Positions 49,765-59,113 of a stretch of 64,000 nt of DNA are shown in pieces. Within the stretch, counting starts at the first letter, position 1; each line of letters begins with the position of its first letter. This DNA comes from Neobacillus sp. WH10 (GTDB lineage Bacteria; Bacillota; Bacilli; Bacillales; Cytobacillaceae): positions 3,658,001 to 3,722,000 of the forward strand of contig NZ_CP126110.1 of the NCBI RefSeq assembly GCF_030123405.1, given 5' to 3'. Position numbers and translations under genes: made by a program. A model generated the notes under the pieces. That model was not told where the DNA came from. It worked only from the letters and a program-made list of their open reading frames with translations, and did not search any database.

Positions 49765-50178
49765 TTACCCCTTCATCCCCTTCTTTTCACAAAGCTCATA
49801 TAATACCCCTGATGCCGATTTTGGATGCATGAAGGCAATATTTGCTCCTCCTGCACCGGGTCTAGGCGCCTCATCAATCATGCGAATCCCTTTTTCTTTC
49901 ATTTCGGAAATCCTTTCTTTAATTGATGTAACACCAAGTGCCACATGGTGGATCCCCTCACCACGCTTTTCGATAAAAGTAGCAATTGAACTTTCCACCG
50001 ATGTCGGCTCAAGCAGTTCGAGCTTCGTTTCACCTGCTTGCAAAAATGCGACCTTGACCTTTTGACTTTCAACCTCTTCAACGCCTAACAAAGACAGCTT
50101 TAACACCTCAGTATAAAAAGGTAGTGTTTCATCAAGAGACTTCACAGCAATTCCGATATGGTCGACTTTTTTAATCAT
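49765..50178 (-). CDS. mce: Methylmalonyl-CoA epimerase (YqjC)
   Basis: A 137-residue vicinal-oxygen-chelate fold enzyme that interconverts (S)- and (R)-methylmalonyl-CoA. Metal ligands are the His in KVDHIGIAVKSL, the Gln or Glu in AGETKLELLEPT, the His in GEGIHHVALGV and the late Glu in VLYELCEKKG. It is the first gene of a two-gene operon with yqjD. The mutase that uses its product is encoded 4.5 kb to the right. Confidence 0.93.
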   Translation of the reverse strand: MIKKVDHIGIAVKSLDETLPFYTEVLKLSLLGVEEVESQKVKVAFLQAGETKLELLEPTSVESSIATFIEKRGEGIHHVALGVTSIKERISEMKEKGIRMIDEAPRPGAGGANIAFMHPKSASGVLYELCEKKGMKG

Positions 50179-50336
50179 GTTTACCCCTCTGTTTCATTAT
50201 TAAAATTAATTCGACAATTATTGTATTCGGTAAAAAATTCATAAATCCTTCCCAAATTGCTAAGTAGTTCCGTTGTCCATTTGGACTTTTCCCTGTACAA
50301 TATAAATAAAACCTAAATGTTTGGGAGGTTCTATTT

Positions 50337-50435
50337 TTGAAAAATAAGAAAACAAGAAAATTTATCGTTTATTTAATGCTTTTCGCTATGCTTGCCTCAA
50401 CTCTCCTAATTGGAATTGGTTCATTTCTTTCCTAA
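50337..50435 (+). CDS. prli42: Stressosome-associated membrane peptide Prli42
   Basis: A 32-residue peptide starting with TTG: basic start (KNKKTRKFIVYLML), one membrane helix (FAMLASTLLIGIGSFL) and Ser at the end. It fits the pattern of Prli42, the miniprotein that anchors the stressosome to the membrane in Listeria and relatives. GGGAGG lies 8 bases before the start and a strong terminator follows. Identity is from remembered sequence pattern. Confidence 0.75.
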   Translation: MKNKKTRKFIVYLMLFAMLASTLLIGIGSFLS

Positions 50436-50444
50436 ACATATATG

Positions 50445-50482
50445 AAGGGGCTGTTCGAATCGAACAGCCCCTTTCCTTTTTT
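50445..50482 (+). terminator. Terminator after prli42
   Basis: A 14-bp stem AAGGGGCTGTTCGA/TCGAACAGCCCCTT with a minimal loop is followed by TCCTTTTTT. Confidence 0.9.
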
Positions 50483-50552
50483 ATCAGAATTTATTTTACT
50501 GGACTTTGAGAATTTTGCATCAAACAAATAAAGACTATTCCTCGAGTTAAAG

Positions 50553-50582
50553 AAAAAAGATGATCATCAAGACCATCTTTTA
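50553..50582 (-). terminator. Terminator after artR
   Basis: The stem AAAAGATGGTC/GATCATCTTTT (one G-U pair) is followed on the minus strand by TTCTTT. Confidence 0.75.
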
Positions 50583-50588
50583 GTAATA

Positions 50589-51311
50589 TTATAGCACTTT
50601 TTGTAAGAAATCCTGGGCTCGCTGGCTCTTTGGATTAGCAAAGAATTCTTTTGGTGATGCATCTTCAACGAGTACCCCTCCATCAAGGAACAGAACCCTG
50701 TCAGCTACTTCTCTTGCAAAACCCATTTCATGTGTCACAATTGCCATCGTCATCCCAGTATGGGCCAGTGATTTCATTACCTCTAAAACCTCTTTAACCA
50801 TTTCCGGATCAAGAGCGGACGTTGGTTCATCGAAAAGCATAACCTCCGGCTCCATCGCTAGTGCTCGGGCAATCGCCACCCGCTGTTTTTGTCCGCCAGA
50901 CAATCTTGCTGGGTATTCATTCGCTTTTTCAGATAACCCTACTTTTTCTAATAATCCGTAGGCAATCTTTTCAGCTTGATCCTTCGACATCCCTTTTACC
51001 TTCATAGGTGCATAAGTAAGGTTTTGTAAAACGGTTTTATGTGGAAACAATTGAAAGTGTTGAAAAACCATGCCTACATTTTGCCGTACCTTCATAATAT
51101 TTGTTGTTTTATCGGTTACATCTTGATCACCAATCCAAATATTCCCATTCGATGGTTCTTCAAGTAGGTTCAAACAGCGTAGGAATGTAGATTTTCCTGA
51201 GCCTGAAGGGCCAATTATTGCAACGACTTCACCCGAATTGATAGTGGTTGATATTCCCTTTAAAACTTCCAGTTTTCCATAGCTTTTGTACAAGTTCTCG
51301 ATCTTAATCAC
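50589..51311 (-). CDS. artR: Amino acid ABC transporter, ATP-binding protein ArtR
   Basis: A 240-residue ATPase. Walker A is GPSGSGKSTFLRCL, the Q-loop VGMVFQHFQLFPH, the signature RLSGGQKQRVAIARAL and Walker B VMLFDEPTSALDPE. It belongs to the polar amino acid uptake (PAAT) group. GTG start at 51311, overlapping the artQ end by 8 bases. The order artP-artQ-artR and the flanking genes match the B. subtilis arginine transporter yqiX-yqiY-yqiZ; substrate is inferred from that. Confidence 0.88.
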   Translation of the reverse strand: MIKIENLYKSYGKLEVLKGISTTINSGEVVAIIGPSGSGKSTFLRCLNLLEEPSNGNIWIGDQDVTDKTTNIMKVRQNVGMVFQHFQLFPHKTVLQNLTYAPMKVKGMSKDQAEKIAYGLLEKVGLSEKANEYPARLSGGQKQRVAIARALAMEPEVMLFDEPTSALDPEMVKEVLEVMKSLAHTGMTMAIVTHEMGFAREVADRVLFLDGGVLVEDASPKEFFANPKSQRAQDFLQKVL

Positions 51312-51963
51312 TGCGTCTCATTCTCCCCTCAAGCGCTTTTCCTAAGAAGGTCAAGGTAATCACCATTAAATAATAGATCAAGCCGGCAATTAATAATGGT
51401 TCAAAAAACGAGTAATTTTCTGCTCCCACTTGATAAGACCGGCGCATAATGTCCATAACCCCAATCGTTGTAACAATTGCTGATTCTTTTGTTAAGGAAA
51501 TGAATTCATTCATCAACGCCGGGAGAATATTTTTAAGTGCCTGTGGCAGGATGATATCCCACATCATTTTTCCATAAGGCACCCCTAACGCCATTGCTGC
51601 TTCTTGCTGACCTTTATCAACGGCAAGAATTCCTGCACGAATAATTTCAGAGATATAGGCACCAGAATTAAGTGCAAACGATAAAATGGCCGCTGTATAT
51701 GGTTCAATTTGATAACCAATCACCTGTGGCGATCCATAATAAATTAACATTAATTGCAACACTAACGGTGTCCCGCGAAAAATCGAGGTATACACATTTG
51801 CAACCCAGCTAAGAATTTTTATTGAGCTAATTTTAAATAATGATAAAATAATTCCAAGTACAAACCCCAATACCCCGGCTAAAAGCACAATCTGAAGGGT
51901 CACTAAAATCCCTTTTAAAATATATGGCATGGAGGGAATGAATGGAGTAAAATCTAAGTTCAT
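51304..51963 (-). CDS. artQ: Amino acid ABC transporter permease ArtQ
   Basis: A 219-residue inner-membrane permease with about five helices. The EAA loop is visible at GQQEAAMALGVPYGKMMWDI, which contacts the ATPase. TSIFRGTPLVLQLMLIYYG is typical of the HisM/GlnP family. It lies between the binding protein and ATPase genes of the same operon. Confidence 0.9.
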   Translation of the reverse strand: MNLDFTPFIPSMPYILKGILVTLQIVLLAGVLGFVLGIILSLFKISSIKILSWVANVYTSIFRGTPLVLQLMLIYYGSPQVIGYQIEPYTAAILSFALNSGAYISEIIRAGILAVDKGQQEAAMALGVPYGKMMWDIILPQALKNILPALMNEFISLTKESAIVTTIGVMDIMRRSYQVGAENYSFFEPLLIAGLIYYLMVITLTFLGKALEGRMRRSD

Positions 51964-52039
51964 TCATCATCCGTCCTCTCTTAATAAAAATGGTAAAGAC
52001 GTTCAGGTATCGAACGTCTCTAGTGAAATAAATTACACC

Positions 52040-52822
52040 TTATTGTTCCCCGCCGAACCACTTTACAACCAATTTTTGCAGTTCGCCGTTTTCTTTCATT
52101 TTCTTTAATTCTTTGTTAAACTTCGCTGTTAAATCACTATTTTTCGGAAACGCAATCGCAGAACCAGCTTCATCTGGATCATCACTAATAGTAAAGCCCG
52201 CAAAATCTTTTTCTTTTTCAAGATAGCCCTTTGCAACAGTGTCCTCAATGATAGCTGCATCCAAACGACCTGATTTAATTTCTTGGATTAGATCCGGAAT
52301 ACGGTTACGGTTTTCAATTTTAATTGGAACTTGTTTATTGATTTCCTCTGCTTTTCCTTCTTGAATTGAACCAAGCTGTACTCCAACTGATTTACCTTTT
52401 AAATCTTCAATTGTTTCAATACCACTGTCTTTTTTAGAAATAACCAAGTGCTGGGCTGTATAATAAATATCACTGAAATCAACGTTTTTCTTTCTTTTTT
52501 CTGTTGGTGTCATTCCCGCTAAGACAAAATCTGCTTGTCCTGATTTAAGTGATTGAACTAAACCGCCAAAGTCCATATCTTTGACTTTTACTTCATAACC
52601 AAGATTTTTCGCAATTGCTTTTGCCAGGTCAACATCAAAACCAACGATTTCATCACTTTTTCCAGTTTCAACATATTCAAATGGAGGATAGTCGGCAGAC
52701 GTTGCCATCACTAATTCCTTCTTATCTCCACTTTTCTTACTTTCTTTCTCACTTGTTCCACAAGCTGCAAGTAAACCTACTGACATCATCATGGTTAATA
52801 ATAAAATAACTGCCTTTTTCAT
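52040..52822 (-). CDS. artP: Amino acid ABC transporter substrate-binding lipoprotein ArtP
   Basis: A 260-residue extracytoplasmic binding protein. The lipoprotein signal peptide ends in the lipobox LLAAC near residue 21. The periplasmic-binding fold 3 signature is YPPFEYVETGKSDEIVGFDV, with GQADFVLAGMTPTEKRKKNV later. It is the first gene of artPQR. Arginine as ligand is inferred from synteny. Confidence 0.9.
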   Translation of the reverse strand: MKKAVILLLTMMMSVGLLAACGTSEKESKKSGDKKELVMATSADYPPFEYVETGKSDEIVGFDVDLAKAIAKNLGYEVKVKDMDFGGLVQSLKSGQADFVLAGMTPTEKRKKNVDFSDIYYTAQHLVISKKDSGIETIEDLKGKSVGVQLGSIQEGKAEEINKQVPIKIENRNRIPDLIQEIKSGRLDAAIIEDTVAKGYLEKEKDFAGFTISDDPDEAGSAIAFPKNSDLTAKFNKELKKMKENGELQKLVVKWFGGEQ

Positions 52823-53011
52823 ATGTTTTCCCCCTATAATTTATCTGAAAATTAAAACATTTATTATATACCTGAGATATTATAATTTTCAAGATTAATT
52901 GTTTGTTTTATTAATAATTATTCAATGTAATGTATTTTAACACAAAGTAATAATTATGCAAATATATTTTTAAAAATTCGTTTATGCTTTTTACAGTTAC
53001 TTTTTTCCATT

Positions 53012-53047
53012 AAAAAAAGACCAATCTCCATTTAGGAAATTGGTCCT
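53012..53047 (-). terminator. Terminator after brxB
   Basis: The stem GGACCAAT/ATTGGTC with inner TTCC/GGAG-type pairing is followed on the minus strand by TTTTTTT. Confidence 0.8.
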
Positions 53048-53059
53048 TCCGATGTCATT

Positions 53060-53497
53060 TTAAAATTCTTCACAGTATTCATCAAATTCTTTTTGTAATC
53101 TTGAAACGACTGTTGCAGGATCGAAGCCTTCGATTTGATGTCTTTCGACCATTGAGCAGATCTTTCCATCCTTCAATAGTGCAAAAGACGGAGAGGATGG
53201 CGGATAGCCGGTGAAATAGCTCCGTGCTGTTTCAGTTGCTTCTTTATCCTGCCCGGCAAAAACGGTGACCAAGTGATCAGGACGTTTATCATAATGAACG
53301 GCATGTGCTGCTGCAGGTCTTGCCACACCACCAGCGCATCCACAAACGGAATTGATCATGACTAAGGTTGTTCCCTTTTGTGATAACGCCTCTTCAACAT
53401 CCTTAGTTGTTTTAAGTTCTTTATACCCAGCTGCCACGATTTCTTGACGTGCCTGGTTAACCACATCATTCATGAAAAGGTTAAAATCCATGCTCAT
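53060..53497 (-). CDS. brxB: Bacilliredoxin BrxB (YqiW)
   Basis: A 145-residue thioredoxin-like protein that removes bacillithiol from S-bacillithiolated proteins. The active site is the unusual CGC motif in INSVCGCAGGVARPAA near residue 52. Other landmarks are VFAGQDKEATETARSYF and the Pro-rich GYPPSSPSFALL. The presence of Brx implies bacillithiol as the main low-molecular thiol. Confidence 0.92.
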   Translation of the reverse strand: MSMDFNLFMNDVVNQARQEIVAAGYKELKTTKDVEEALSQKGTTLVMINSVCGCAGGVARPAAAHAVHYDKRPDHLVTVFAGQDKEATETARSYFTGYPPSSPSFALLKDGKICSMVERHQIEGFDPATVVSRLQKEFDEYCEEF

Positions 53498-53614
53498 AAA
53501 AAAATCACTCCTTTACGTTATGTCCATAACTACATCATAACAGTTAAAATGTGTTTTTTCCAAATGAAAATAATTATTTACGAAGGGAATAAGAAAACAG
53601 CCCTAAACGTCAGC

Positions 53615-54739
53615 TCATTCTTTTATTGCTAAAAAGGTATTGAATAAAGTTTCAACAGCAGAAGCGACAGTTGTTTCCCCTGCAATCACTTTATTTTCTA
53701 ATTTTGGCAGCTCGCTTTTTACTCCCTTATGATGATAAAAAGAAAAAAGGAGCTGGTCGGTTATCATCGAAAAGAGCCATTCCCGTGCTTGGTTTTTTCT
53801 TCTATTATCAAATACTCCGGACGTTTTCCCTATTTGTTCAAATGATTGGATGACGTTCCAGATTTCACTGATCCCCTCATGGGTCAAAGATGAACATGTA
53901 TAAGCCTTTGTTGTCCAGCCTTTTGTTGCAGGCTGCAGGAAGTGGAGGATTCGATTATACTCATTTCTTGTTTGCTCTGCTTTCGGTTTATTCGCACCGT
54001 CTGCTTTATGAACGAGAATCGCATCAGCCAGTTCCATAATCCCTTTTTTCATCCCCTGAAGCTCGTCGCCTGCACCCGTCAGCACAAGCAGCATGAAAAA
54101 ATCGACCATATCCCGAATAATGACCTCACTTTGGCCCACACCAACCGTTTCGATTAAGATGACATCAAAACCGGCAGCCTCACATAGTACCATCGCTTCC
54201 CTCGTTTTTCGATGAACCCCGCCAAGCTTTCCCGCCGTTGGTGAAGGGCGAATAAAGGCTCTTGGGTTTCTTGCCAATTGTTCCATTCTTGTTTTATCCC
54301 CAAGAATACTGCCGCCGCTAATACTTGAGCTTGGATCAATGGCTAACACGGCTACTTGATGTCCTAAGCTGCAAAGGTAGGTACCAAATGCCTCGATAAA
54401 GGTGCTTTTACCTGCACCAGGAACTCCAGTGATGCCAATCCGAATCGATTTCCCGCTATATTGCAGCAGTTTTTGCAGCAGCTGCTGTGCCTTTTGAAAA
54501 TGCTGCTCGGCATTGCTCTCCACAAGCGTGATCGCCCTTGCCAGAATACTTCTATCACCTTTAATGACCCCTTCATAGAGCTCCTCAACCGCAGGCTCAG
54601 AAGAAATGCGTTTTTGAAAGCGGATATTTTTTTTGACGGAAGCAGCTTGACCCTCAAGCTCCTCTCCCTTTCTGACAATGCTTGAACAGCTTTCCGGGTT
54701 ATTTGGGTCGCTCCATTCCGGTTTATGATCCGTACCCAT
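53615..54739 (-). CDS. meaB: Methylmalonyl-CoA mutase-associated GTPase MeaB
   Basis: A 374-residue G3E-family GTPase that protects and reloads the B12-dependent mutase. Walker A is IGITGVPGAGKSTFIEAFG near residue 100, followed by VAVLAIDPSSSISGGSILGD, LIETVGVGQSEV and the base-recognition LVHKADGAN. The N-terminal 40 residues are an extension. Its ATG follows the mutase stop directly (TAAATG), so expression is coupled with mutA-mutB. Confidence 0.93.
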   Translation of the reverse strand: MGTDHKPEWSDPNNPESCSSIVRKGEELEGQAASVKKNIRFQKRISSEPAVEELYEGVIKGDRSILARAITLVESNAEQHFQKAQQLLQKLLQYSGKSIRIGITGVPGAGKSTFIEAFGTYLCSLGHQVAVLAIDPSSSISGGSILGDKTRMEQLARNPRAFIRPSPTAGKLGGVHRKTREAMVLCEAAGFDVILIETVGVGQSEVIIRDMVDFFMLLVLTGAGDELQGMKKGIMELADAILVHKADGANKPKAEQTRNEYNRILHFLQPATKGWTTKAYTCSSLTHEGISEIWNVIQSFEQIGKTSGVFDNRRKNQAREWLFSMITDQLLFSFYHHKGVKSELPKLENKVIAGETTVASAVETLFNTFLAIKE

Positions 54740-56938
54740 TTATTGTGCCACTTCCTCATAACCGAGTTGTCTATATATCTCCTTAATTACCTTTTGCGCT
54801 GCAACAGGGATAATAGTTCCCGGACCAAAGATGGCCGATGCACCATGCTCAAATAAAAATTGATAATCCTGCGCTGGGATGACACCGCCGATGACAATTA
54901 AAATATCTTCCCGTTTTACTTTTATTAATTCTTCGACAAGCTGGGGTAATAATGTTTTATGTCCTGCAGCAAGCGAACTAATCCCAATTACATGGACATC
55001 GTTTTCAACAGCCTGCATCGCTGTTTCTTCTGGTGTCTGGAACAATGGGCCAATATCTACATCAAACCCAAGGTCAGCGAAGGCAGTGGCAATCACCTTT
55101 GCCCCGCGGTCATGTCCGTCCTGTCCCATTTTTGCAATAAGAATCCTCGGCCTTCTTCCTTCATTCTCAAGAAATTCATCTGTCATTTTTTTCACTTCAA
55201 AAATTTCTTCTTCATTACTAAATGCGGTACTATAAACCCCACTAATCGAACGGATTACCGCTTTATGTCTACTGGCAACACGCTCAATCGCATCGGAAAT
55301 TTCTCCTAGTGTTGCTCTCACTCTTGCCGCTTGAACCGCAAGCTCTAATAAATTTTGCTCTCCTGTTTCCGCTGCTTTTGTTAATGCGCTAAGTGCCTCT
55401 TCAACCTTTTGGTCATCACGGCCGGCCTTTAACGCATGTAATTTTTCGATTTGCTTTAACCGGACAGCAGTATTATCAATATCTAAAATATCAATTGCTT
55501 CTTCTTTTTCAAGGCGATAACGATTAACACCGATAATTGTTTCATTCCCCGAATCGATTTGAGCTTGTCTTCTCGCCGCTGCCTCTTCGATTCTCATCTT
55601 CGGAAGGCCTGTTTCAATCGCTTTCGCCATCCCCCCAAGACCTTCTATTTCTTCAATATGTGTCCAAGCTCTATTAACCAATTCATCGGTCAGCTTTTCT
55701 ACATAATAAGATCCTGCCCAAGGGTCGATTACGTTTGTTATTCCAGTTTCTTCTTGTAAAAACAACTGAGTGTTACGAGCAATGCGGGCTGAGAAATCTG
55801 TTGGTAAAGCTATTGCTTCATCCAAGGCATTCGTATGCAGCGATTGTGTATGACCCATTGCTGCCGCATGTGCCTCGATTAATGTTCTTGTAACATTGTT
55901 AAAAGGATCCTGCTCAGTCAAGCTCCAGCCAGATGTTTGCGAATGGGTACGAAGTGCTAACGACTTCTCATTATTAGGATGGAAGGATTTCATCATTTTT
56001 GCCCAAATCAATCGGGCCGCCCTCATTTTGGCGACTTCCATGAAGTAATTCATTCCGATTGCCCAGAAAAACGACAGCCTTGGTGCAAATAAATCGATTT
56101 CAATCCCCGCTTTTAGACCAGTCCTAACATATTCCAGTCCATCAGCTAATGTATAAGCCAATTCCAAGTCCGCTGGTGCCCCTGCTTCTTGCATGTGGTA
56201 GCCTGAAATACTGATACTATTAAACTTCGGCATGTATTTGGACGTATATTCAAAGATATCCGCAATGATTTTCATTGACATTTCTGGCGGATAAATATAC
56301 GTGTTCCGAACCATATATTCTTTTAAAATGTCATTTTGGATCGTTCCCGAAAGTTTTTCTTGACTTACACCTTGTTCTTCAGCTGTCACGATGAAGAAAG
56401 CTAGGATTGGCAAAACTGCTCCGTTCATGGTCATCGAAACGGACATTCGGTCTAGGGGTATCCCATCAAAAAGTGTCTTCATATCAAGTATAGAATCAAT
56501 CGCAACACCCGCTTTACCAACATCTCCCACCACACGCGGATGATCAGAGTCATAGCCCCGGTGAGTAGCTAAATCAAAGGCAACCGATAATCCCTTTTGT
56601 CCCATTGCCAGATTTCGACGGTAAAAGGCATTGCTTTCCTCAGCAGTTGAAAACCCTGCATACTGCCTGACCGTCCATGGACGGTTCACATACATCGTGG
56701 GATAAGGCCCTCTAGTATATGGAGGAAGTCCTGGAAGATCATCAATATGCTCTAACCCTTCCCGATCCTCTTTTGTATAAAGCGGTTTTATGACAATTTG
56801 CTCATTTGTTTCAAATAGTAAATCGTCAATGGAAGTTTCAATTTCCTGTTTGATTTTTTCATGCCATTCTTCTTTAGTTATGAGTTTCTGCTTATTAAAC
56901 AAAGATATATTTTGAAAATTAGGCTTTTGTTTCTTCAA
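54740..56938 (-). CDS. mutB: Methylmalonyl-CoA mutase, catalytic B12-binding subunit
   Basis: A 732-residue adenosylcobalamin enzyme converting (R)-methylmalonyl-CoA to succinyl-CoA. The TIM barrel has PYTRGPYPTMYVNRPWTVRQ with the substrate-binding Tyr and Arg, AFDLATHRGYDSDHPRV and NALDEAIALPTDFSARIARN. The C-terminal cobalamin domain carries the DxHxxG motif in KMGQDGHDRGAKVIA and later GHKTLLPQLVEEL. TTG start at 56938 behind GGAGGTGAGG, overlapping mutA by 20 bases. Also called mcmA or scpA (no relation to the kleisin). Confidence 0.95.
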   Translation of the reverse strand: MKKQKPNFQNISLFNKQKLITKEEWHEKIKQEIETSIDDLLFETNEQIVIKPLYTKEDREGLEHIDDLPGLPPYTRGPYPTMYVNRPWTVRQYAGFSTAEESNAFYRRNLAMGQKGLSVAFDLATHRGYDSDHPRVVGDVGKAGVAIDSILDMKTLFDGIPLDRMSVSMTMNGAVLPILAFFIVTAEEQGVSQEKLSGTIQNDILKEYMVRNTYIYPPEMSMKIIADIFEYTSKYMPKFNSISISGYHMQEAGAPADLELAYTLADGLEYVRTGLKAGIEIDLFAPRLSFFWAIGMNYFMEVAKMRAARLIWAKMMKSFHPNNEKSLALRTHSQTSGWSLTEQDPFNNVTRTLIEAHAAAMGHTQSLHTNALDEAIALPTDFSARIARNTQLFLQEETGITNVIDPWAGSYYVEKLTDELVNRAWTHIEEIEGLGGMAKAIETGLPKMRIEEAAARRQAQIDSGNETIIGVNRYRLEKEEAIDILDIDNTAVRLKQIEKLHALKAGRDDQKVEEALSALTKAAETGEQNLLELAVQAARVRATLGEISDAIERVASRHKAVIRSISGVYSTAFSNEEEIFEVKKMTDEFLENEGRRPRILIAKMGQDGHDRGAKVIATAFADLGFDVDIGPLFQTPEETAMQAVENDVHVIGISSLAAGHKTLLPQLVEELIKVKREDILIVIGGVIPAQDYQFLFEHGASAIFGPGTIIPVAAQKVIKEIYRQLGYEEVAQ

Positions 56939-58796
56939 TTGTCCTCACCTCCAAATCATTAAGGATTACCGAAAGGGTTTCGTAACAGTTGCTTTTTGTG
57001 TGAATAAATTGGGTTATTCCATCATCCATCCACCGGGAGTGGTTTTCTCTTTCAGGAAGTCCCGCTAAATAAAATTTTCGCTCAGGGAATTTAGAGATTA
57101 ATAAGGTTATAATTTCGTGCCCTATCATTTCATACTGATCATTTGTGCCACAAAGGCAAAAGTAGTTAACAGAATGTTCTGTAACAAACTGTCTAGCATT
57201 CTCAAATGATAAAATAGGTTTACTCTCTACTGCTCTTATACCGCCAGCTGCAAGAAATCCCTTCATGAAATCAAGCCTTGCTTTATGCTGTTTTAATTCA
57301 CCAAGACAAAGCATGCCAACAGATGGGGCAGAACCTATTTTTTCTTTAAGACTCTTTGCCTTACTTCGTAATTCTTCAAATGGTTCGGCTAATCTCCTTC
57401 CGTAAATAGCTTCAATTTTTATTAACGAATGATCTCCGCCTGCAAAATGGAAATTTTCCTTTAAAAGTGGTTTTTTAGCTACATTTTCATCTAAATTAGC
57501 ATAGACATTTGTTCCGATAATACTTTGCTTTCTTGTTTGAGTATCCATATTCATTTTTTCATACACAGCTGCAATTTCCTGCTGCAGCCAATTGGATTTT
57601 AAAACTTCAAGGATACCCCCGTTGGCTTCGATTTTCTGAAAAAATTGCCACGCCTTTTCAGCCAGCTGATTTGTTAATTCTTCCACATACCATGAACCCC
57701 CAGCAGGATCAATCACTTTTTTCAGATGTGCTTCTTCTTTTAAGAGAAGTTGGATATTTCTAGCTATTCTCTCGGAAAACGGTGTTGTGCCATTGTATTC
57801 ATCGTAAGGCCTTACATGTAAAAACTGTACCCCCCCAATTACCGCCGCAAAGGCTTCATTTCCAGCTCGAAGTAAGTTTACATGCTGGTCATGAACGGTT
57901 TTAGTAAAAGAAGAAGTTTCAGCAGCAATGATCAATCCACGGACGTCATCTTTCGCACCATAAAGTTCGGTAATTCGATTCCACAGTACTCTTGCTGCCC
58001 GTAGTTTAGCAATCTCCATGAAATAGTTACTGCTTATCGAGAATTGGAAAATCATTTTTGTTAAAATTTTTTCCAGATCCATTCCGGATTCCTGCAGCTT
58101 TTCAAGATAATATACCCCTTCTGCTATGGCAATCCCAAGTTCTTGAACGGCATTCCCCCCTCCATTATGATAGGGAACAGTATCAATTAAGATCGTGCGT
58201 AAGTTAGGGAATTTTCTCATTGAGAGCTGAATGTTCTTTACCCATTCAGTGAAAAATTCTTCAGAAATAAGACCTTCTTCAACAAATAACGCAATTGGAT
58301 CGGAACCAATATATCCGTTAATTTGATCTAGTTTATCCAATCTAGCTGCCTCAGCAAGAAATGAAGTTTGTAAATCTTTAGCATTAATAGCAAATGGGTA
58401 GTGATGATAAGATTCCGCTATAATGTTTACCAGGCTTTCTTCCGCCTCAAACAATACCTTCTTCACTTCAAAAGAAATAGCAGATTGCCCTTTTTCAAAT
58501 GATTTATGAAGTTTCTCCTGCAATTCTCCCGGTGTTTGATAGAAAATACGCTGTGATGTCTTCCATTCATTTGTCATATATCCAAGTGGGTAAACTCCTC
58601 TTCTGAAATCTGAACCACCTGGAAATTCTCCAACGGACTGCTCATTCTGTTTGGTATAAAGCGGTTTCAAAACTATTTTTTCATATGTAATGGTTTGTAA
58701 TGATTCAACTGTTTTTCCTTTTAAGGATGCCTCAGCTTTTTCTTTCCATTCATTCTTTGACTTTAGAGCAAAAGACTGACTTTTTATTTTCTTCAA
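56919..58796 (-). CDS. mutA: Methylmalonyl-CoA mutase, small subunit
   Basis: A 625-residue non-catalytic partner of MutB. The barrel is present (FRRGVYPLGYMTNEWKTSQR, DEYNGTTPFSERIARNIQLL, DPAGGSWYVEELTNQL), but the C-terminal cobalamin-like domain has lost DxHxxG, as is usual for the small subunit. The TTG at 58796 has AAGGAGG 9 bases upstream; the ATG at 58805 touches the ribosome site and is unlikely. First gene of mutA-mutB-meaB. Confidence 0.92.
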   Translation of the reverse strand: MKKIKSQSFALKSKNEWKEKAEASLKGKTVESLQTITYEKIVLKPLYTKQNEQSVGEFPGGSDFRRGVYPLGYMTNEWKTSQRIFYQTPGELQEKLHKSFEKGQSAISFEVKKVLFEAEESLVNIIAESYHHYPFAINAKDLQTSFLAEAARLDKLDQINGYIGSDPIALFVEEGLISEEFFTEWVKNIQLSMRKFPNLRTILIDTVPYHNGGGNAVQELGIAIAEGVYYLEKLQESGMDLEKILTKMIFQFSISSNYFMEIAKLRAARVLWNRITELYGAKDDVRGLIIAAETSSFTKTVHDQHVNLLRAGNEAFAAVIGGVQFLHVRPYDEYNGTTPFSERIARNIQLLLKEEAHLKKVIDPAGGSWYVEELTNQLAEKAWQFFQKIEANGGILEVLKSNWLQQEIAAVYEKMNMDTQTRKQSIIGTNVYANLDENVAKKPLLKENFHFAGGDHSLIKIEAIYGRRLAEPFEELRSKAKSLKEKIGSAPSVGMLCLGELKQHKARLDFMKGFLAAGGIRAVESKPILSFENARQFVTEHSVNYFCLCGTNDQYEMIGHEIITLLISKFPERKFYLAGLPERENHSRWMDDGITQFIHTKSNCYETLSVILNDLEVRTIEETKA

Positions 58797-58805
58797 ACTT
58801 TTCAT

Positions 58806-59113
58806 CCTCCTTCCACTTTGCTAATTAAATTAAAATTCAATTAATTCTACTAAATACTATTTTATGGTACAAACACAATTCAGGCAATGAAAACCGTCAT
58901 TAGTTAAGAGTTACAAACATTTAAAAGTAGTGACTAGGTTCAGTGATTGTTCTCTATTTTAGTAGACAATTACTCCAATTGGGTACATTTCACCCGCTAT
59001 TTCCTCCGATTTGGCCTCCAAATTACCCGATTGGATACAGCACTTCTTTAATTTTCACCATTACGGGCGACTATAAAAAAATCACCGCTGCATCAGTTGC
59101 AGCGGTGATTTCT
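58806..59113. other. Spacer between mutA and bkdB
   Basis: About 308 bases without a gene. It contains the bkdB terminator at one end and the mutA ribosome site (58806-58812) at the other. A weak sigma-A-like pair TTGTAC, 17 bases and TAGAAT lies upstream of mutA on the minus strand. A GC-richer patch (58975-59035, CCAATTGGG, CGATTTGGCCTCC) is unexplained. Confidence 0.4.
59078..59111 (-). terminator. Terminator after bkdB
   Basis: A 14-bp perfect stem AAATCACCGCTGCA/TGCAGCGGTGATTT with a 5-base loop is followed on the minus strand by TTTTATAG. Confidence 0.9.

Noticed and set aside
54364..54759. A 131-codon minus-strand frame inside meaB and the end of mutB
   Set aside because: It overlaps two strongly supported genes in another frame and begins without a ribosome site.
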